A DNA stretch of 64,000 nucleotides, from contig NC_086238.1 of the NCBI RefSeq assembly GCF_036321145.2, forward strand, positions 23,397,501 through 23,461,500. Reading direction: 5' to 3'. Source of the stretch: Pelmatolapia mariae. Lineage: Eukaryota; Chordata; Actinopteri; Cichliformes; Cichlidae. The translations under genes were made by a program, and so were the position numbers. The notes under the pieces were generated by a model that saw nothing but the letters and a program-made list of their open reading frames with translations, had not been told where the DNA came from and did no database searches. Shown one piece after another: positions 12,226 to 22,212 of the stretch (within the stretch, counting starts at the first letter, position 1; each line of letters begins with the position of its first letter).

Positions 12226-14494
12226 AGCATCTACTGAAACAGAGCAGCATGTTACTTTCGGACGCTCTCCTGGAAAAGGCTTTTCCTGCTCCAAGTTTGC
12301 ATTTTGTCCTCAGAATGAATCAAAGCAGTTGAGTTTACCACTCAGTGTCTGTAACTTAGGAATGGCCTGTTCTAAATAGAATGAGATCTCATTTGTGGGT
12401 ATTATTACTCAACCTTTACTCACCACCTGAAAAAGATGGTTGTCCATAAAATTGGCACTAATTACTCAACCATTAATCCAATATTTTTTTACAACTCTAT
12501 ACTTCAATTGGCTTTTAGTTGCTTCATCGTGTGTGTGTGTGTGTGTGTGTGTCAGTCCACCAATTCTAACTCAACTGAGCCATTTTTACATAAAGTCACT
12601 TTATTCGCTTTTACATATGTCTCTGAATAGAATAAGTAGTTTTATAATACCAAGAAGTCAAAAATAATAACCTATATATTTATAAAACTAAGCAGATTTA
12701 CTACTCTTGACTTTTTAAAAACAAACAAGGTCTTTGATAATATAGTAGTATTTTCTGCCTTGTTAACCTTTCAACAAATCTAGAGACTCAGGGTGAAGAG
12801 GTTACACAGAATAGAGTTTGGATAACTGTATGTGTGGATGTCTGTATGTCGATATTACTGTAAGTCATTGGGTATGCAGCAAGTAAAATGTTTTCCACAC
12901 ATCTGAGCAGTAACAAGAAAACAGATAGTAAGAAGCAAACAGTAGAAAACAATGATTCAGTTCTGCCCTAAAGTGAAATCAGAAGCATTTCTGGTACTCT
13001 GAAACCTTTGATTGTGTGCATTTTAGCTACCAATGGGCGAATGAGAGTAGTGGTAAAAACTTCAAATAGTTTCTATTTCATGTTGAGCAAAGACAGAGAG
13101 TTTATAAATAAAGTAAGGTATCATTGGGGGCGAGAGAGTCTGTACTTAAATCAGTACAGTCTGGAACATATGTGTTAAGTGCTAGGACCTACAAGATGCT
13201 ACTATGAAATTGCTAACGGAACAGTAAATAGTTCAGAACAGTAAAGAATGGCTGTATTATTCTAAATTCTATAATCTGTTCTTTAGTGTGTCCTTCCAAA
13301 AAAGGACATGTGTAATAAAATGGGGAAAATGGACAAGGAGCAAGTGACATTGAAACCCCAACAACTTTAAAAATTGATATAATAAACAAAGCTTGGCTTT
13401 TATATTTACCAACCCATAGTTGATCCCTTCACAATTTTTGGGGGGAAACTGATATCAGTATATCCTGTGGTTAACTGACATCTGAAAAGTCTAAAAGTCT
13501 TAAAATGTCTTTAAAGCTAAGAAAACACACCAGTTAAAATTTTAAGTTGCCAAATTTTTCTAGTGTTTTAACTGAAAACAGTGTCTGATGGTAGTAATTT
13601 TCATGCCTGAGTTTCTTCCCATCCAATGAGAAAACATTGCTTAAGCCTGTTATCCATAAAACCCAGAGGTGTGGAAAACGAAAAGCACACACAGCTACAT
13701 ATATGATTTGATGTTGACACAAGGTTTAGAGTACATGACGTTGTTGCTATATGAACACATCTTGACACAAAGCTGAATAAGGAGCAGAAACTAAACAAGA
13801 AAATATTTAAACATATATCCCCTCGATCCCTGACATCCTATTCTCACAGTAACCCTTTAAATAAATGTCTCATTATTAAGCAAGAACTTTATTTCACAAA
13901 AATTCAACAATACTTCCAAATATAGTAAGAGGAATCTGGAATTTGATGTGGATTTTTTTTTAACACAAGTTAAAAATCTATTACAAGATGAATTTTAGTT
14001 TCATAGTTTTGACCACTATTTTTGTAACAATTATTGTACTTGTATAACATTTTGCAGAGATGACATTTTGTTTGCACCAGTGAATGATGTGAAAAAGCAA
14101 GGGAAAGACAAAATTTAGGTTAAAGTTTGTTGTAGGTCAGGATTAGGCTAGTAGTGGTTATGGTTGAAAGTGACCTATTATGCTAATCTCCAGCTCCATA
14201 ATTTTTTAAACTATTTTTTTGACAGTATAAAAGATGGATGTAGGTGCTGGGTCTGAAAGGTGAAGCCAGCATGCAAGTGCCTAAACCTGCATTTCTTTTT
14301 AATGTCCACCATAGAGCCAAACCTGTGGTTAAAAAAGACGTAGTCTCCTTCGAAAGTCTAAGCCAAAGGCTTTTCTGCTGTAAAGGCTTTTCCGCTCATT
14401 TTGGGGTCACACTAAAAATAAATAAAATAAGTAAATTTGGTAAATCTTAGTCATGCTGTGTTTTAGAGAAGAGAATTATTTGGGGTATGCTGAA
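12226..14494. other. Non-coding DNA with a GT microsatellite
   Basis: A 2.2-kb AT-rich stretch without a supported gene. A (GT)n tract lies at about 12530-12552. Short ORFs here have no recognisable motif. Confidence 0.6.
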
Positions 14495-14741
14495 TGATTT
14501 ATCCTGTCTTCCTTCTTTCTCCCCAACCAGTCGCGGCAGATGGCCCTGCCCCTCCCTGAGCCTGGTTCTGCCGGAGGTTTCTTCCTGTCCCACTGTCACC
14601 AAAGTCCTTGCTCATAGGGGGTCATATGATTGTTGGGTTTTTCTCTGTATGTATTATTGTAGGGTCTACCTTACGATATAAACTGCCTTGAGGCAACTTT
14701 TGTGATTTGGCGCTGTATAAATAAAATTGAATTGAATTGAT
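14495..14741 (+). mobile_element. LINE 3' tail (teleost type)
   Basis: A 5'-truncated interspersed repeat. It carries GCAGATGGCC, CCTGAGCCTGGTTCTGCCGG, GTCATATGATTGTTGGG and TGTATGTATTATTGTAGGG, and ends in GGCGCTGTATAAATAAAATT followed by GAATT repeats. The same tail occurs at 39590-39806 and, diverged and inverted, at 34559-34770. Three copies with a shared 3' end and variable 5' ends fit target-primed retrotransposition. I recognise it as a very common fish repeat, but the LINE clade (L2/CR1-like or other) is uncertain. Confidence 0.75.
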
Positions 14742-15270
14742 ATGGGGTTTCAAAATCAGACATGTCTATCTTTTCAAATGTGGTTTCAGAATACTAAGAT
14801 GGCAATCGCAAAACTCTTTACCTTGACGCTTCAAGATGGGACTTTAGAAACCAAGACCTACATCCATCTTTTATATTTGAAGTTAAATGGTTTGTGTTTC
14901 CAGTTTGAGCTGCTTTTTTCACAGTTTCACTACAGATGAACAAGTAGTTGGTGAGTTTTTGCAGACAAGTCAGCAGCTTCCATGAAAACTATGGGTGATG
15001 GTTGCCACAAGGTCACTGGCCAGTCTCTAGGGCTAGCAACAATCAGCAACTTCCACAACCGCTCACCAACTGGTCAGGAAAACACGTCTTTTCATATCGA
15101 CCGGTGATTGCCAGTGGCTTCCAAACGTTCTCTGGGCGTGTGTGAATGGGTCATTAAACCCTTTTAAAGATTGTATTCCTTTAGAGAAATGAGTTTGAAT
15201 GGCACCTGTGGTGGCCAGAAGTAGAGAAAAAGTGAAAGTTAAAAAAAAAAATTCAGTCTGAACACTGAGC
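14742..15270. other. Non-coding spacer
   Basis: No gene or clear repeat seen. A poly-A run lies at 15241-15251. Confidence 0.55.
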
Positions 15271-15283
15271 TTTTGAGATATTT

Positions 15284-15844
15284 CTCCAAAAGTTGATTCT
15301 GTTCATCTGGACGTAGCGTTTTGTGGGAGAAACGTTTCATCACTCATCCAAGTGACTTCTTCAGTCTCAGCTGACTGCAGGTTTCCCCAATCTTATAAGC
15401 AGTACATTTGCATAATGACTGAAACCAGCCCACTGAAGGAACAATGGGCTGGGAGGTCAGTTCCTTAATCTTAATTATGCAAAGTCTCATGACCATTGAT
15501 CAACAACCACTGACCAAAACCCACTGATCAATGGCCATGAGTACCATTCAGAGAGAGTTGGGGAATGGCTGCAATCACAGCATTGTAAGATGGCGAAAGC
15601 TGTACCCTTAAGCCCCCTCCTCGATTCAGAGATGGTCTTTCCCTTTTCACGTAAATGGCCTCCTTGACTCCGCGCTCTAACCAGCGTTCCTGGGTTAAGA
15701 TTGGGGAAACCTGCAGTCAGCTGAGACTGAAGAAGTCACTTGGATGAGTGACGAAACGTTTCTCCCACAAAACGCTACGTCCAGATGAACAGAATCAACT
15801 TTTGGAGATTTACTTACCTGGATGATTGAGCATGCATCAAGACG
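15284..15844 (-). mobile_element. Penelope-like element fragment with inverted terminal arms
   Basis: Two 112-bp arms, 15284-15395 and 15696-15807, are near-perfect inverses. A 13-bp duplication, TTTTGAGATATTT, flanks the insertion at 15271-15283 and 15845-15857. Between the arms on the minus strand lies the C-terminal end of a GIY-YIG endonuclease reading frame. LTR-like repeats that may be inverted, 5' truncation and target duplications of variable length are known features of Penelope-like retroelements in fish (Neptune type). The reverse transcriptase is missing, so this is a dead 5'-truncated insertion. Confidence 0.85.
15528..15692 (-). pseudogene. C-terminal fragment of Penelope GIY-YIG endonuclease
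   Basis: Minus-strand translation reads RWLERGVKEAIYVKRERPSL and then NRGGGLR, QLSPSYNAVI and a stop at 15528-15530. The ERGVKEAIYV plus SLNRGGGLR pattern is the end of the GIY-YIG domain in fish Penelope-like polyproteins. About 54 codons survive, running to the right arm at about 15693, where the reading frame is cut off. The full protein would be many hundreds of residues longer. Confidence 0.85.
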
Positions 15845-15857
15845 TTTTGAGATATTT

Positions 15858-17349
15858 GTTCATTCACTGACCTCATTATCTAAAACATATATGTATTTAA
15901 TATATGCATCCACAATTGTAACAAAAGCAAAGGAAAGGCAGAATGGGTACATTTAGAGCAAATCCACAGGAAATTAATGTAACTTACTGCAAGAGTTAAA
16001 CACATGACTGTGTGTGTGCGTGTGTGTATATATATTTAATACTCATTGTGTAGGAACAAAAGCATGTTTACAATCACATTTTGGGGCCCCTACGAGAGAC
16101 CATATTTTGTCCCCATCACCTGTGTGTTGATGTGTTGATGTTATGATGATGTATTTTTTTAATCTATATTTGCTTTTTTTACTTTTTTGTAGTGATATGT
16201 ATTTTTAGTGTTTTATGTGTATTCTTCATTACATGTGTGTATATAATTATAGGTACATATGTTTTTCTATATATTTTGTAGTCAGGGCCTATACATGGTT
16301 GGCTCTAATACTGCACACTGTGGTCATGCGTCAGTAGATGTATGTAGTAACAACTAACTAAAACTCAAAAACGAAAGTGGCTTGTCCCATCCTTTGTGAC
16401 TGCCAATTGTCAAATTAGTTTCTTGTCTTACATCTTGAGAAATTCTGTAGTGAATAGAAATATAATTTCTAACAATTATGGCCAAAACTATCAAATTTAT
16501 CCACAAAAAATGTTAACCTCCTAACATCCACCAGGTGAACCAAATGAGGAAAAGGTTATAATTAGGTTTAAGCCACATGCTAAACAAGCATAGTTTCATA
16601 AACTAGGAAATGTTGCTTTCAAATCAGTTCTTTTACATGCATGTTGGTCTAACAGTTTTAAGATTTTCAATTGGTTACAATACAATATAAAAAGTAGACA
16701 TGAACCTAATACTAACCGCAAACTTGTCACTGGTAATCTAACAGATGTTGAGAGGTTAAAGTAAACTTTTTGTGCTTCAATTCCAGATCCACAATTACTT
16801 TGTAAAAGTAGTTACCATTACCTAAAACTGCGTTTTCACACATTTTAATTTTCAAATGCTCACAGGTGTGACAGCGAAGAGACAGGAATGTATCCTTGAC
16901 TGTTAGCAGGAACAACTACTCTTGATATACAACTTATTTTATCCATAAGGGCTCTGTCTTTCCAAAGAGGTAGGACTTTATAATTGGCAACCGCAGATTC
17001 TCAGTTGTTTTGTTTTCTTCTGTTCCTTTTGGCAATGCAGGGACAAATCTTCGCCCATCTGAACAATGACATTCGTTTTTTTCTGGTGGTCCTCAGTAAA
17101 TCCATAGCAGCATCAGTAGCAGCAACAGCAGAAAAGGCAGAGAGAGTATTTATGTCTGCTTGTTGTCGCTGTTCACTGCGAAGTTTTGATTGGCCTGATC
17201 ATTTATGCGACCGGTTATGTATCGATCCTCTTGCCCCTTCTGCTCTCTCTGGGGTGCATGTTGTCACAGCAGCATCTCATCAAGAGGCATGTCATGGTCA
17301 GGAAGCATCGAAGCTGAAAGACAGGAAAGAAACAAAAAACGTGCTGTCA

Positions 17350-17384
<35 letters not shown>

Positions 17385-17618
17385 CTTCTGGGTTCAGAAT
17401 GCAGAAATCTGTCAACTCCAGGTAAAGATGAAGGTTGATTTATTCATCCATTAGGAACTTCTTCAACATTAAATATTAACCAAGTCCCATCACTCAGTTG
17501 ATGCATTAAAGCAGGGGTTACACAAGGGTGACCTCTCACACACACACATTTTGCCTTTTCCAACACTATCCGTTGCCCAAGATGGCTTCTTATGTCAGCA
17601 CTTCAACTACCAAAGGTG
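15858..17618. other. Non-coding DNA with a GT microsatellite
   Basis: Contains a short GTGTGTGCGTG/TATATA stretch near 16010-16036, a pyrimidine-rich stretch near 16160-16280 and a (GT)n tract at about 17352-17382. The longest ORF (156 codons at 16984-17454) runs through the GT tract and lacks a recognisable domain, so I do not annotate it. Confidence 0.6.
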
Positions 17619-17623
17619 TTACC

Positions 17624-18278
17624 TGTCATGGCTGTGTGCAGGCAGGCAGAGAGGAAGGACCCAAAACGCAGGACTCACGGAAGCGAAAGTAACTCAGAAT
17701 GAACTGCTTTATTGCAGGCTGCTTACCAAACAGAAGACTAACTAAACTGGAAAATATAAACTAATCAGGCAGGCAAAAACAGGTAACAGGACGCACAGCA
17801 GAAACTGAGGGTGAGTAGACGTTGACGACGCGACACCGAGTAGGGGAAGACACAGACACTAAATACAAGAGGTGAACGGAGCGAAGAGGAAACAGCTGGG
17901 AGACACGGCTGACGCTGATTACACTGACGAGACAGGGAGAGCACAAAGCTGAACGCACTGACATAGGACACAGACCTACAGAATAAAACAGGAAGCACAC
18001 GACAGACAGAGACACAGACGCAGACTCATAAGCAGGCATAAGGACATCATGGACAGACAGAGAAGACTAAGCACAGGCAACCTAAACTAAACATGAGGGC
18101 AGGATAACGAAACCCAAACCAGAAATAATCATCATCATCCCCAGATAGCTTAAAGAAACAGAATACAATCACAATCAAAACAGCATCACCCGAGAATAAG
18201 AACTAATCCATAATGCAGAGATAAACCAAAACCTAAGGAACTCAAAATGCTGGGTCGAACCGACCCAGGACCGTAACA
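17624..18278 (-). repeat. 3' LTR of the young element
   Basis: Identical to the right LTR over 655 bp. It supplies the last ~34 codons and stop (18175-18177) of the long ORF and then the polyadenylation signal. It is bordered on the right by the polypurine tract. Confidence 0.9.
17708..17713 (-). terminator. Polyadenylation signal in the 3' LTR
   Basis: AATAAA on the minus strand, within GCAATAAAGCAG. It lies about 120 bases after the predicted start of R and would define the R/U5 border some 15-30 bases further on. Confidence 0.6.
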
Positions 18279-21200
18279 GTACCCCCCCCTCAAGGGCTGG
18301 CTCCAGACAGCCCAACACGACAACAACAGAAGAAACGTCACAAAACAGAAAACAACCCAACCAGGGCGGGCGGTGGGGGTCCCGGAAGGAGGGACAGAGT
18401 CCAAAAACAAACCAAAAACCCAGGTGGTCAAAAGGCACAGACCTAACAAACAGTTCAGGGGGCCGACCCGGAGGCCGACCGCACAGGAGGCTAAACCAGT
18501 TCAGTTCCGGAGGCCGACCGTGTGAAAGGCAGCGGCAGCGGGGCAGGTCCGGAGGCCGGCCATGCAGTAGCCAGTGGCGCAGACACAGTTCTGGGGGCCG
18601 ACCGTGCTGGCGGCAACGGCGGCGAGGCAAACGAAGGCAGTCTGGAGGCCGGCCACGCGGAAAGCAGTGGCGGCGACGCCCAACCATCGGCCCGGAAGGG
18701 GACCGTCCACGACGGCAAGGACGTCCAGTCATAGGCCTGGAAAGCGGCCGGACAGGAGAAGCTGAAGCCGAAGCAGAGGCTGGACCAGGCGAGGACGAAG
18801 CCGTAGCCGAAGCCGAAGCAGGTGCTGGTGCTGGCGACGCTGGAGCTGGCGACGAGGAGGCTGCTGCTGCAGGCGACGCTGGAGCTGATGCTGAATCTGG
18901 GCCAGGCGAAGCTGGAGGCTCGGAGCCTGGACCAGACGAGAATGGCGCTGCAGGCGACGGCGTGGAAGCCGGAGACGGTGGCGCTGCAGGCGACGGCGTG
19001 GAAGCCGGAGACGGTGGCGCTGCAGGCGACGGCGTGGAAGCCGGAGACGGTGGCGCTGCAGGCGACGGCGTGGAAGCCGGAGACGGTGGCGCTGCAGATG
19101 AGGATGAGGCCGCAGCTGGACCAGGCGATGGCGACGCAGACTCGGAGGCTGGACCAGGCGATGGCGACGCAGACTCGGAGGCTGGACCAGGCGATGGCGA
19201 CGCAGACTCGGAGGCTGGACCAGGCGATGGCGACGCAGACTCGGAGGCTGGACCAGGCGACGGCGTGGGTGAAGCTGGAGCTGGACCAGACGACGGCGTG
19301 GGTGATGCAGGTGATGAGGAGGCTGCAGCTGGCGAGGGTGGAGACTCTGAGGCTGCAGCTGGTGGCGGCGTGGAAGCCGGAGACGGAGGCGCTGCAGCAG
19401 GTGACGCCGATGTGGCTGCTGCCGCCGGCGGCGCTGAAGCAGATGAGGAGGCTGCTGCAGGTGGCGTGGATGAGGCTGGGGCTGGACCAGGCGTGGATGA
19501 CGCTGATGCAGGGGCTGGGCCAGACGAAGCCGATGAAGCAGAAGCAGAGGCTGGGCCAGACGACGCCGATGATGCTGATGAGGAGGCCGCTGCAGGTGGC
19601 GTGGATGAGGCTGGGGCTGGACCAGGCGTGGATGACGCTGATGCAGGGGCTGGGCCAGACGAAGCCGATGAAGCAGAAGCAGAGGCTGGGCCAGACGACG
19701 CCGATGATGCTGATGAGGAGGCCGCTGCAGGCGGCGTGAATGAGGCAGGTGGCTGGACGGGCTCCTCGGGCCCCCCAGCTGACGAGGCAGGTGGCTGGAC
19801 GGGCTCCTCGGGCCCCCCAGCTGACGAGGCAGGTGGCTGGACGGGCTCCTCGGGCCCCCCAGCTGACGAGGCAGGTGGCTGGACGGGCTCCTCGGGCCCC
19901 CCAGCTGACGAGGCAGGTGGCTGGACGGGCTCCTCGGGCCCCCCAGCTGACGAGGCAGGTGGCTGGACGGGCTCCTCGGGCCCCCCAGCTGACGAGGCAA
20001 GTGGCTGGACGGGCTCCTCGGGCCCCCCAGCTGACGAGGCAGGTGGCTGGACGGGCTCCTCGGGCCCCCCAGCTGACGAGGCAGGTGGCTGGACGGGCTC
20101 CTCGGGCCCCCCAGCTGACGAGGCAGGTGGCTGGACGGGCTCCTCGGGCCCCCCAGCTGACGAGGCAAGTGGCTGGACGGGCTCCTCGGGCCCCCCAGCG
20201 GAGACAGGAGGCTGGACGGGCTCCTCGGGCCCCCCAGCGGAGACAGGAGGCTGGACGGGCTCCTCGGGCCCTCCAGCGGAGACAGGAGGCTGGACGGGCT
20301 CCTCGGGCCCTCCAGCGGAGACAGGAGGCTGGACGGGCTCCTCGGGCCCTCCAGCGGAGACAGTCACAAAACCAGCGGGCACAGGGGCCCCTGGCAGGAA
20401 CAAAACAGAACCAGCAGGCACACGGGCCTCTGGCAGGGACAGAACGGAACCAGCAGGCGCGGGGACCTCTGGCAGGCACAGAACAGAACCAGCAGGCACA
20501 CGGGCCTCTGGCAGGGACAGAACAGAACCAGCAGGCACACGGGCCTCTGGCAGGGACAGAACAGAACCAGCAGGCACACGGGCCTCTGGCAGGGACGGAA
20601 CAGAACCAGCAGGCACACGGGCCTCTGGCAGGGACGGAACAGAACCAGCAGGCACACGGGCCTCTGGCAGGGACGGAACAGAACCAGCAGGCACACGGGC
20701 CTCTGGCAAACACACAGCAGACTGCAGCTGCACGGAGCATTGATTCCGCTCAGGTAGTGACTGCCGCTTGCAGTCCTCAGCTGGCTTCTTTATGTCCAGG
20801 GGGCCAGAGTTAACTGAACGCTGATATTTAACCTCTGGGGAGGCCCTGGAAAGAGTAAAAGTCTCTGATTTAGCCAGGTCTTGAGGAGCAGCAAAAGTCG
20901 GTGTGGGGCTATCCTCCTCCTGCAACTGAGTGGGTGGAGATGGTGGCTGAGGAGCGGGCAGTGCTAATGGCTGAGGTGCTGGCAATACAAGAGAGTGCAC
21001 TGAACTCGACTGAACAGACTGGAGAACAGGACGAGACTGAACTGACTGAAGAACAGGTTGTAGTGGTGGTTGTGGTAAAGGTGGAACTGGTGATTGAGAG
21101 AATGACTGAGCTACAGGGGACTGGGCTGCTACAGGCTGAAGTATCGGATGAGGAGAGGATGAAACTAGCGGTGGAGAAGATGGTTGAACAACAGGTAATG

Positions 21201-22212
21201 AGGACACTGGAGACTGACCGGATGATAAGGCTAGTGACTCTTCTGCTAACCGAGCTACTGACTGGGTTATGGATTGTAATAAGGCTTGTAGTGAGTCTAG
21301 CTGTGGTTGTGACTGTGCTATGGGTAATGAGGCTGAATGTGGTGGAGGTGGCGACTGAGTTTCGGGCCGGGCGGCTAACTGAGTTTCGGGCCGGGCGGCT
21401 AACTGAGTTTCGGGCCGGGCGGCTAACTGAGTTTCGGGCCGGGCGGCTAACTGAGTTTCGGGCCGGGCGGCTAACTGAGTTTCGGGCCGGGCGGCTAACT
21501 GAGTTTCGGGCCGGGCGGCTAACTGAACAGCCATAGCCCCAGGATAAATACCTCCAGTCTTAACTCCTGGGTCCGAAGGAGCTTTAGGCGCACAGTCTTT
21601 TGACTCAACAGGAAAACGATCACTCTCAAAACGAATACTTTCATTTTCCCCAACAGGAGAAACACGAGTCCCAGAGTTCATGAAGCCGACGTTAGCGGCC
21701 TTGGGGGAAACAGTGTGTTTATCCCTTGACACAGAAGGCGAATGTAGCGAGACTTTGTCACTCACCCTAGGCGGTTGTTCGAAAAGAGTCCCAGGCTCCT
21801 GCTGGAGCGGTGAGTGCTGGCGGCGCGTTCGCCGCTTACTCGTAGAAGAGGGAGCAGCGCTGGCAGAATGCGACGAGGGATGACTCGGCTGAGGCTGCTC
21901 CTGCTGTGATGTGGAAACGCTGGGTGAGTCGGGTGGCACAATAATAATCCCTAACATCTTATAGAATGCCTGAGCCGGCGTAAGCTGGTTGCTTGCGGGC
22001 TCGTAGTAATCCTCCCGGGACCGGCTAGAGCGTTTTCTGCGAGACCGGGGCGTCCGAGGGGAGGAAGCAGATGAGCGGGCCGAAGTGTAGGCTGCTAGCG
22101 AGGAAAGGCAGCACGGAGGCCCTCCAAGCGCTAGCCGGGTCCCGTCAAAACGGGAGCTGCGCTTCCACCGTGAGTCCGCTGGGTCCGTGTACTGGTCGCG
22201 TCGTTCTGTCAT
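18175..22212 (-). CDS. 1345-residue repeat-rich protein of the young LTR element
   Basis: One uninterrupted frame spans the interior. The start codon is the last ATG of the 5' LTR; it is the first ATG of the predicted RNA and has G at -3. Residues 3-7 are encoded by the primer-binding site. Residues 1-190 are basic and Ser-rich with a short conserved-looking island (LTPAQAFYKMLG near 76-89). Residues 228-284 are seven copies of LAARPETQ. 285-470 is Pro/Ser/Gln-rich. 502-605 holds about nine copies of LPEARVPAGSV. 617-822 has sixteen copies of a GGPEEPVQPP unit. 824-1144 is Ser/Ala/Pro-rich with nested repeats. 1160-1260 is Arg/Cys-rich with GRPPEL motifs. The last 34 residues come from the 3' LTR. 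No enzyme, zinc knuckle, signal peptide or clear membrane domain is seen. I do not recognise a function; a structural or RNA-binding role is only a guess. Confidence 0.6.
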   Translation of the reverse strand: MTERRDQYTDPADSRWKRSSRFDGTRLALGGPPCCLSSLAAYTSARSSASSPRTPRSRRKRSSRSREDYYEPASNQLTPAQAFYKMLGIIIVPPDSPSVSTSQQEQPQPSHPSSHSASAAPSSTSKRRTRRQHSPLQQEPGTLFEQPPRVSDKVSLHSPSVSRDKHTVSPKAANVGFMNSGTRVSPVGENESIRFESDRFPVESKDCAPKAPSDPGVKTGGIYPGAMAVQLAARPETQLAARPETQLAARPETQLAARPETQLAARPETQLAARPETQLAARPETQSPPPPHSASLPIAQSQPQLDSLQALLQSITQSVARLAEESLALSSGQSPVSSLPVVQPSSPPLVSSSPHPILQPVAAQSPVAQSFSQSPVPPLPQPPLQPVLQSVQSRPVLQSVQSSSVHSLVLPAPQPLALPAPQPPSPPTQLQEEDSPTPTFAAPQDLAKSETFTLSRASPEVKYQRSVNSGPLDIKKPAEDCKRQSLPERNQCSVQLQSAVCLPEARVPAGSVPSLPEARVPAGSVPSLPEARVPAGSVPSLPEARVPAGSVLSLPEARVPAGSVLSLPEARVPAGSVLCLPEVPAPAGSVLSLPEARVPAGSVLFLPGAPVPAGFVTVSAGGPEEPVQPPVSAGGPEEPVQPPVSAGGPEEPVQPPVSAGGPEEPVQPPVSAGGPEEPVQPLASSAGGPEEPVQPPASSAGGPEEPVQPPASSAGGPEEPVQPPASSAGGPEEPVQPLASSAGGPEEPVQPPASSAGGPEEPVQPPASSAGGPEEPVQPPASSAGGPEEPVQPPASSAGGPEEPVQPPASSAGGPEEPVQPPASFTPPAAASSSASSASSGPASASASSASSGPAPASASSTPGPAPASSTPPAAASSSASSASSGPASASASSASSGPAPASASSTPGPAPASSTPPAAASSSASAPPAAAATSASPAAAPPSPASTPPPAAASESPPSPAAASSSPASPTPSSGPAPASPTPSPGPASESASPSPGPASESASPSPGPASESASPSPGPASESASPSPGPAAASSSSAAPPSPASTPSPAAPPSPASTPSPAAPPSPASTPSPAAPPSPASTPSPAAPFSSGPGSEPPASPGPDSASAPASPAAAASSSPAPASPAPAPASASATASSSPGPASASASASPVRPLSRPMTGRPCRRGRSPSGPMVGRRRHCFPRGRPPDCLRLPRRRCRQHGRPPELCLRHWLLHGRPPDLPRCRCLSHGRPPELNWFSLLCGRPPGRPPELFVRSVPFDHLGFWFVFGLCPSFRDPHRPPWLGCFLFCDVSSVVVVLGCLEPALEGGVLLRSWVGSTQHFEFLRFWFISALWISSYSRVMLF
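18279..18294 (-). promoter_or_regulatory. Polypurine tract
   Basis: On the minus strand the interior ends TTGAGGGGGGGGTAC directly before the 3' LTR (TGTTACGG). This is the expected position for the plus-strand DNA primer and fixes element polarity. Confidence 0.75.
18950..19265 (-). repeat. 36-bp and 33-bp in-frame tandem repeats
   Basis: Four 36-bp units (PAAPPSPASTPS) at about 18954-19095, followed by four to five 33-bp units (SPGPASESASP) at about 19120-19262. Both lengths are multiples of three. Confidence 0.85.
19442..19737 (-). repeat. 135-bp in-frame duplication
   Basis: A 135-bp segment coding a Ser/Ala/Pro-rich stretch (PAAASSSASSASSGPAS core) occurs twice in tandem, with a partial third start at about 19712. 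Period 135 is again a multiple of three. Confidence 0.8.
19740..20360 (-). repeat. 39/42-bp in-frame tandem repeat (GGPEEPVQP)
   Basis: Eleven 42-bp units (ASSAGGPEEPVQPP type) followed rightward by five 39-bp units (VSAGGPEEPVQPP type). The two types differ by one codon, so the frame is kept. The block is very GC-rich. Confidence 0.9.
20385..20706 (-). repeat. 39-bp in-frame tandem repeat (LPEARVPAGSV)
   Basis: About eight to nine copies of a 39-bp unit coding LPEARVPAGSVxS on the minus strand. Variants (VPAPAGS, GAPVPAGF) are at the left edge of the block. Confidence 0.85.
21361..21530 (-). repeat. 24-bp in-frame tandem repeat (LAARPETQ)
   Basis: Seven copies of a 24-bp unit coding LAARPETQ on the minus strand. 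Copies appear identical, so expansion is recent. Confidence 0.9.
22195..22204 (-). promoter_or_regulatory. Self-complementary primer-binding site
   Basis: Two bases after the 5' LTR the minus strand reads ACGACGCGAC, exactly complementary to GTCGCGTCGT at 22408-22417 (minus strand) in the LTR. That segment sits where transcription should start, judged from the TATA-like box. The site does not look like a tRNA 3'-end complement (no TGG start). Tf1 and sushi-type elements use the first ~11 bases of their own RNA as primer, and this arrangement fits. Confidence 0.7.

Noticed and set aside
15700..15800. Hammerhead ribozyme in the Penelope arm
   Set aside because: A GGATGAG...GACGAAAC string recalls the hammerhead core, but the CUGA part is not matched and the stems do not fit. 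Structure prediction on full-length relatives would decide.
16984..17454. 156-codon plus-strand ORF
   Set aside because: It runs through a GT microsatellite, has no recognisable domain and no splice or repeat context supporting a gene.
18962..20743. 593-codon plus-strand ORF and 749- and 479-codon minus-strand ORFs overlapping the young LTR element
   Set aside because: They are shadow frames of GC-rich repeats whose lengths are multiples of three. Only the 1345-codon frame starts at the first ATG of the predicted transcript and follows element polarity.
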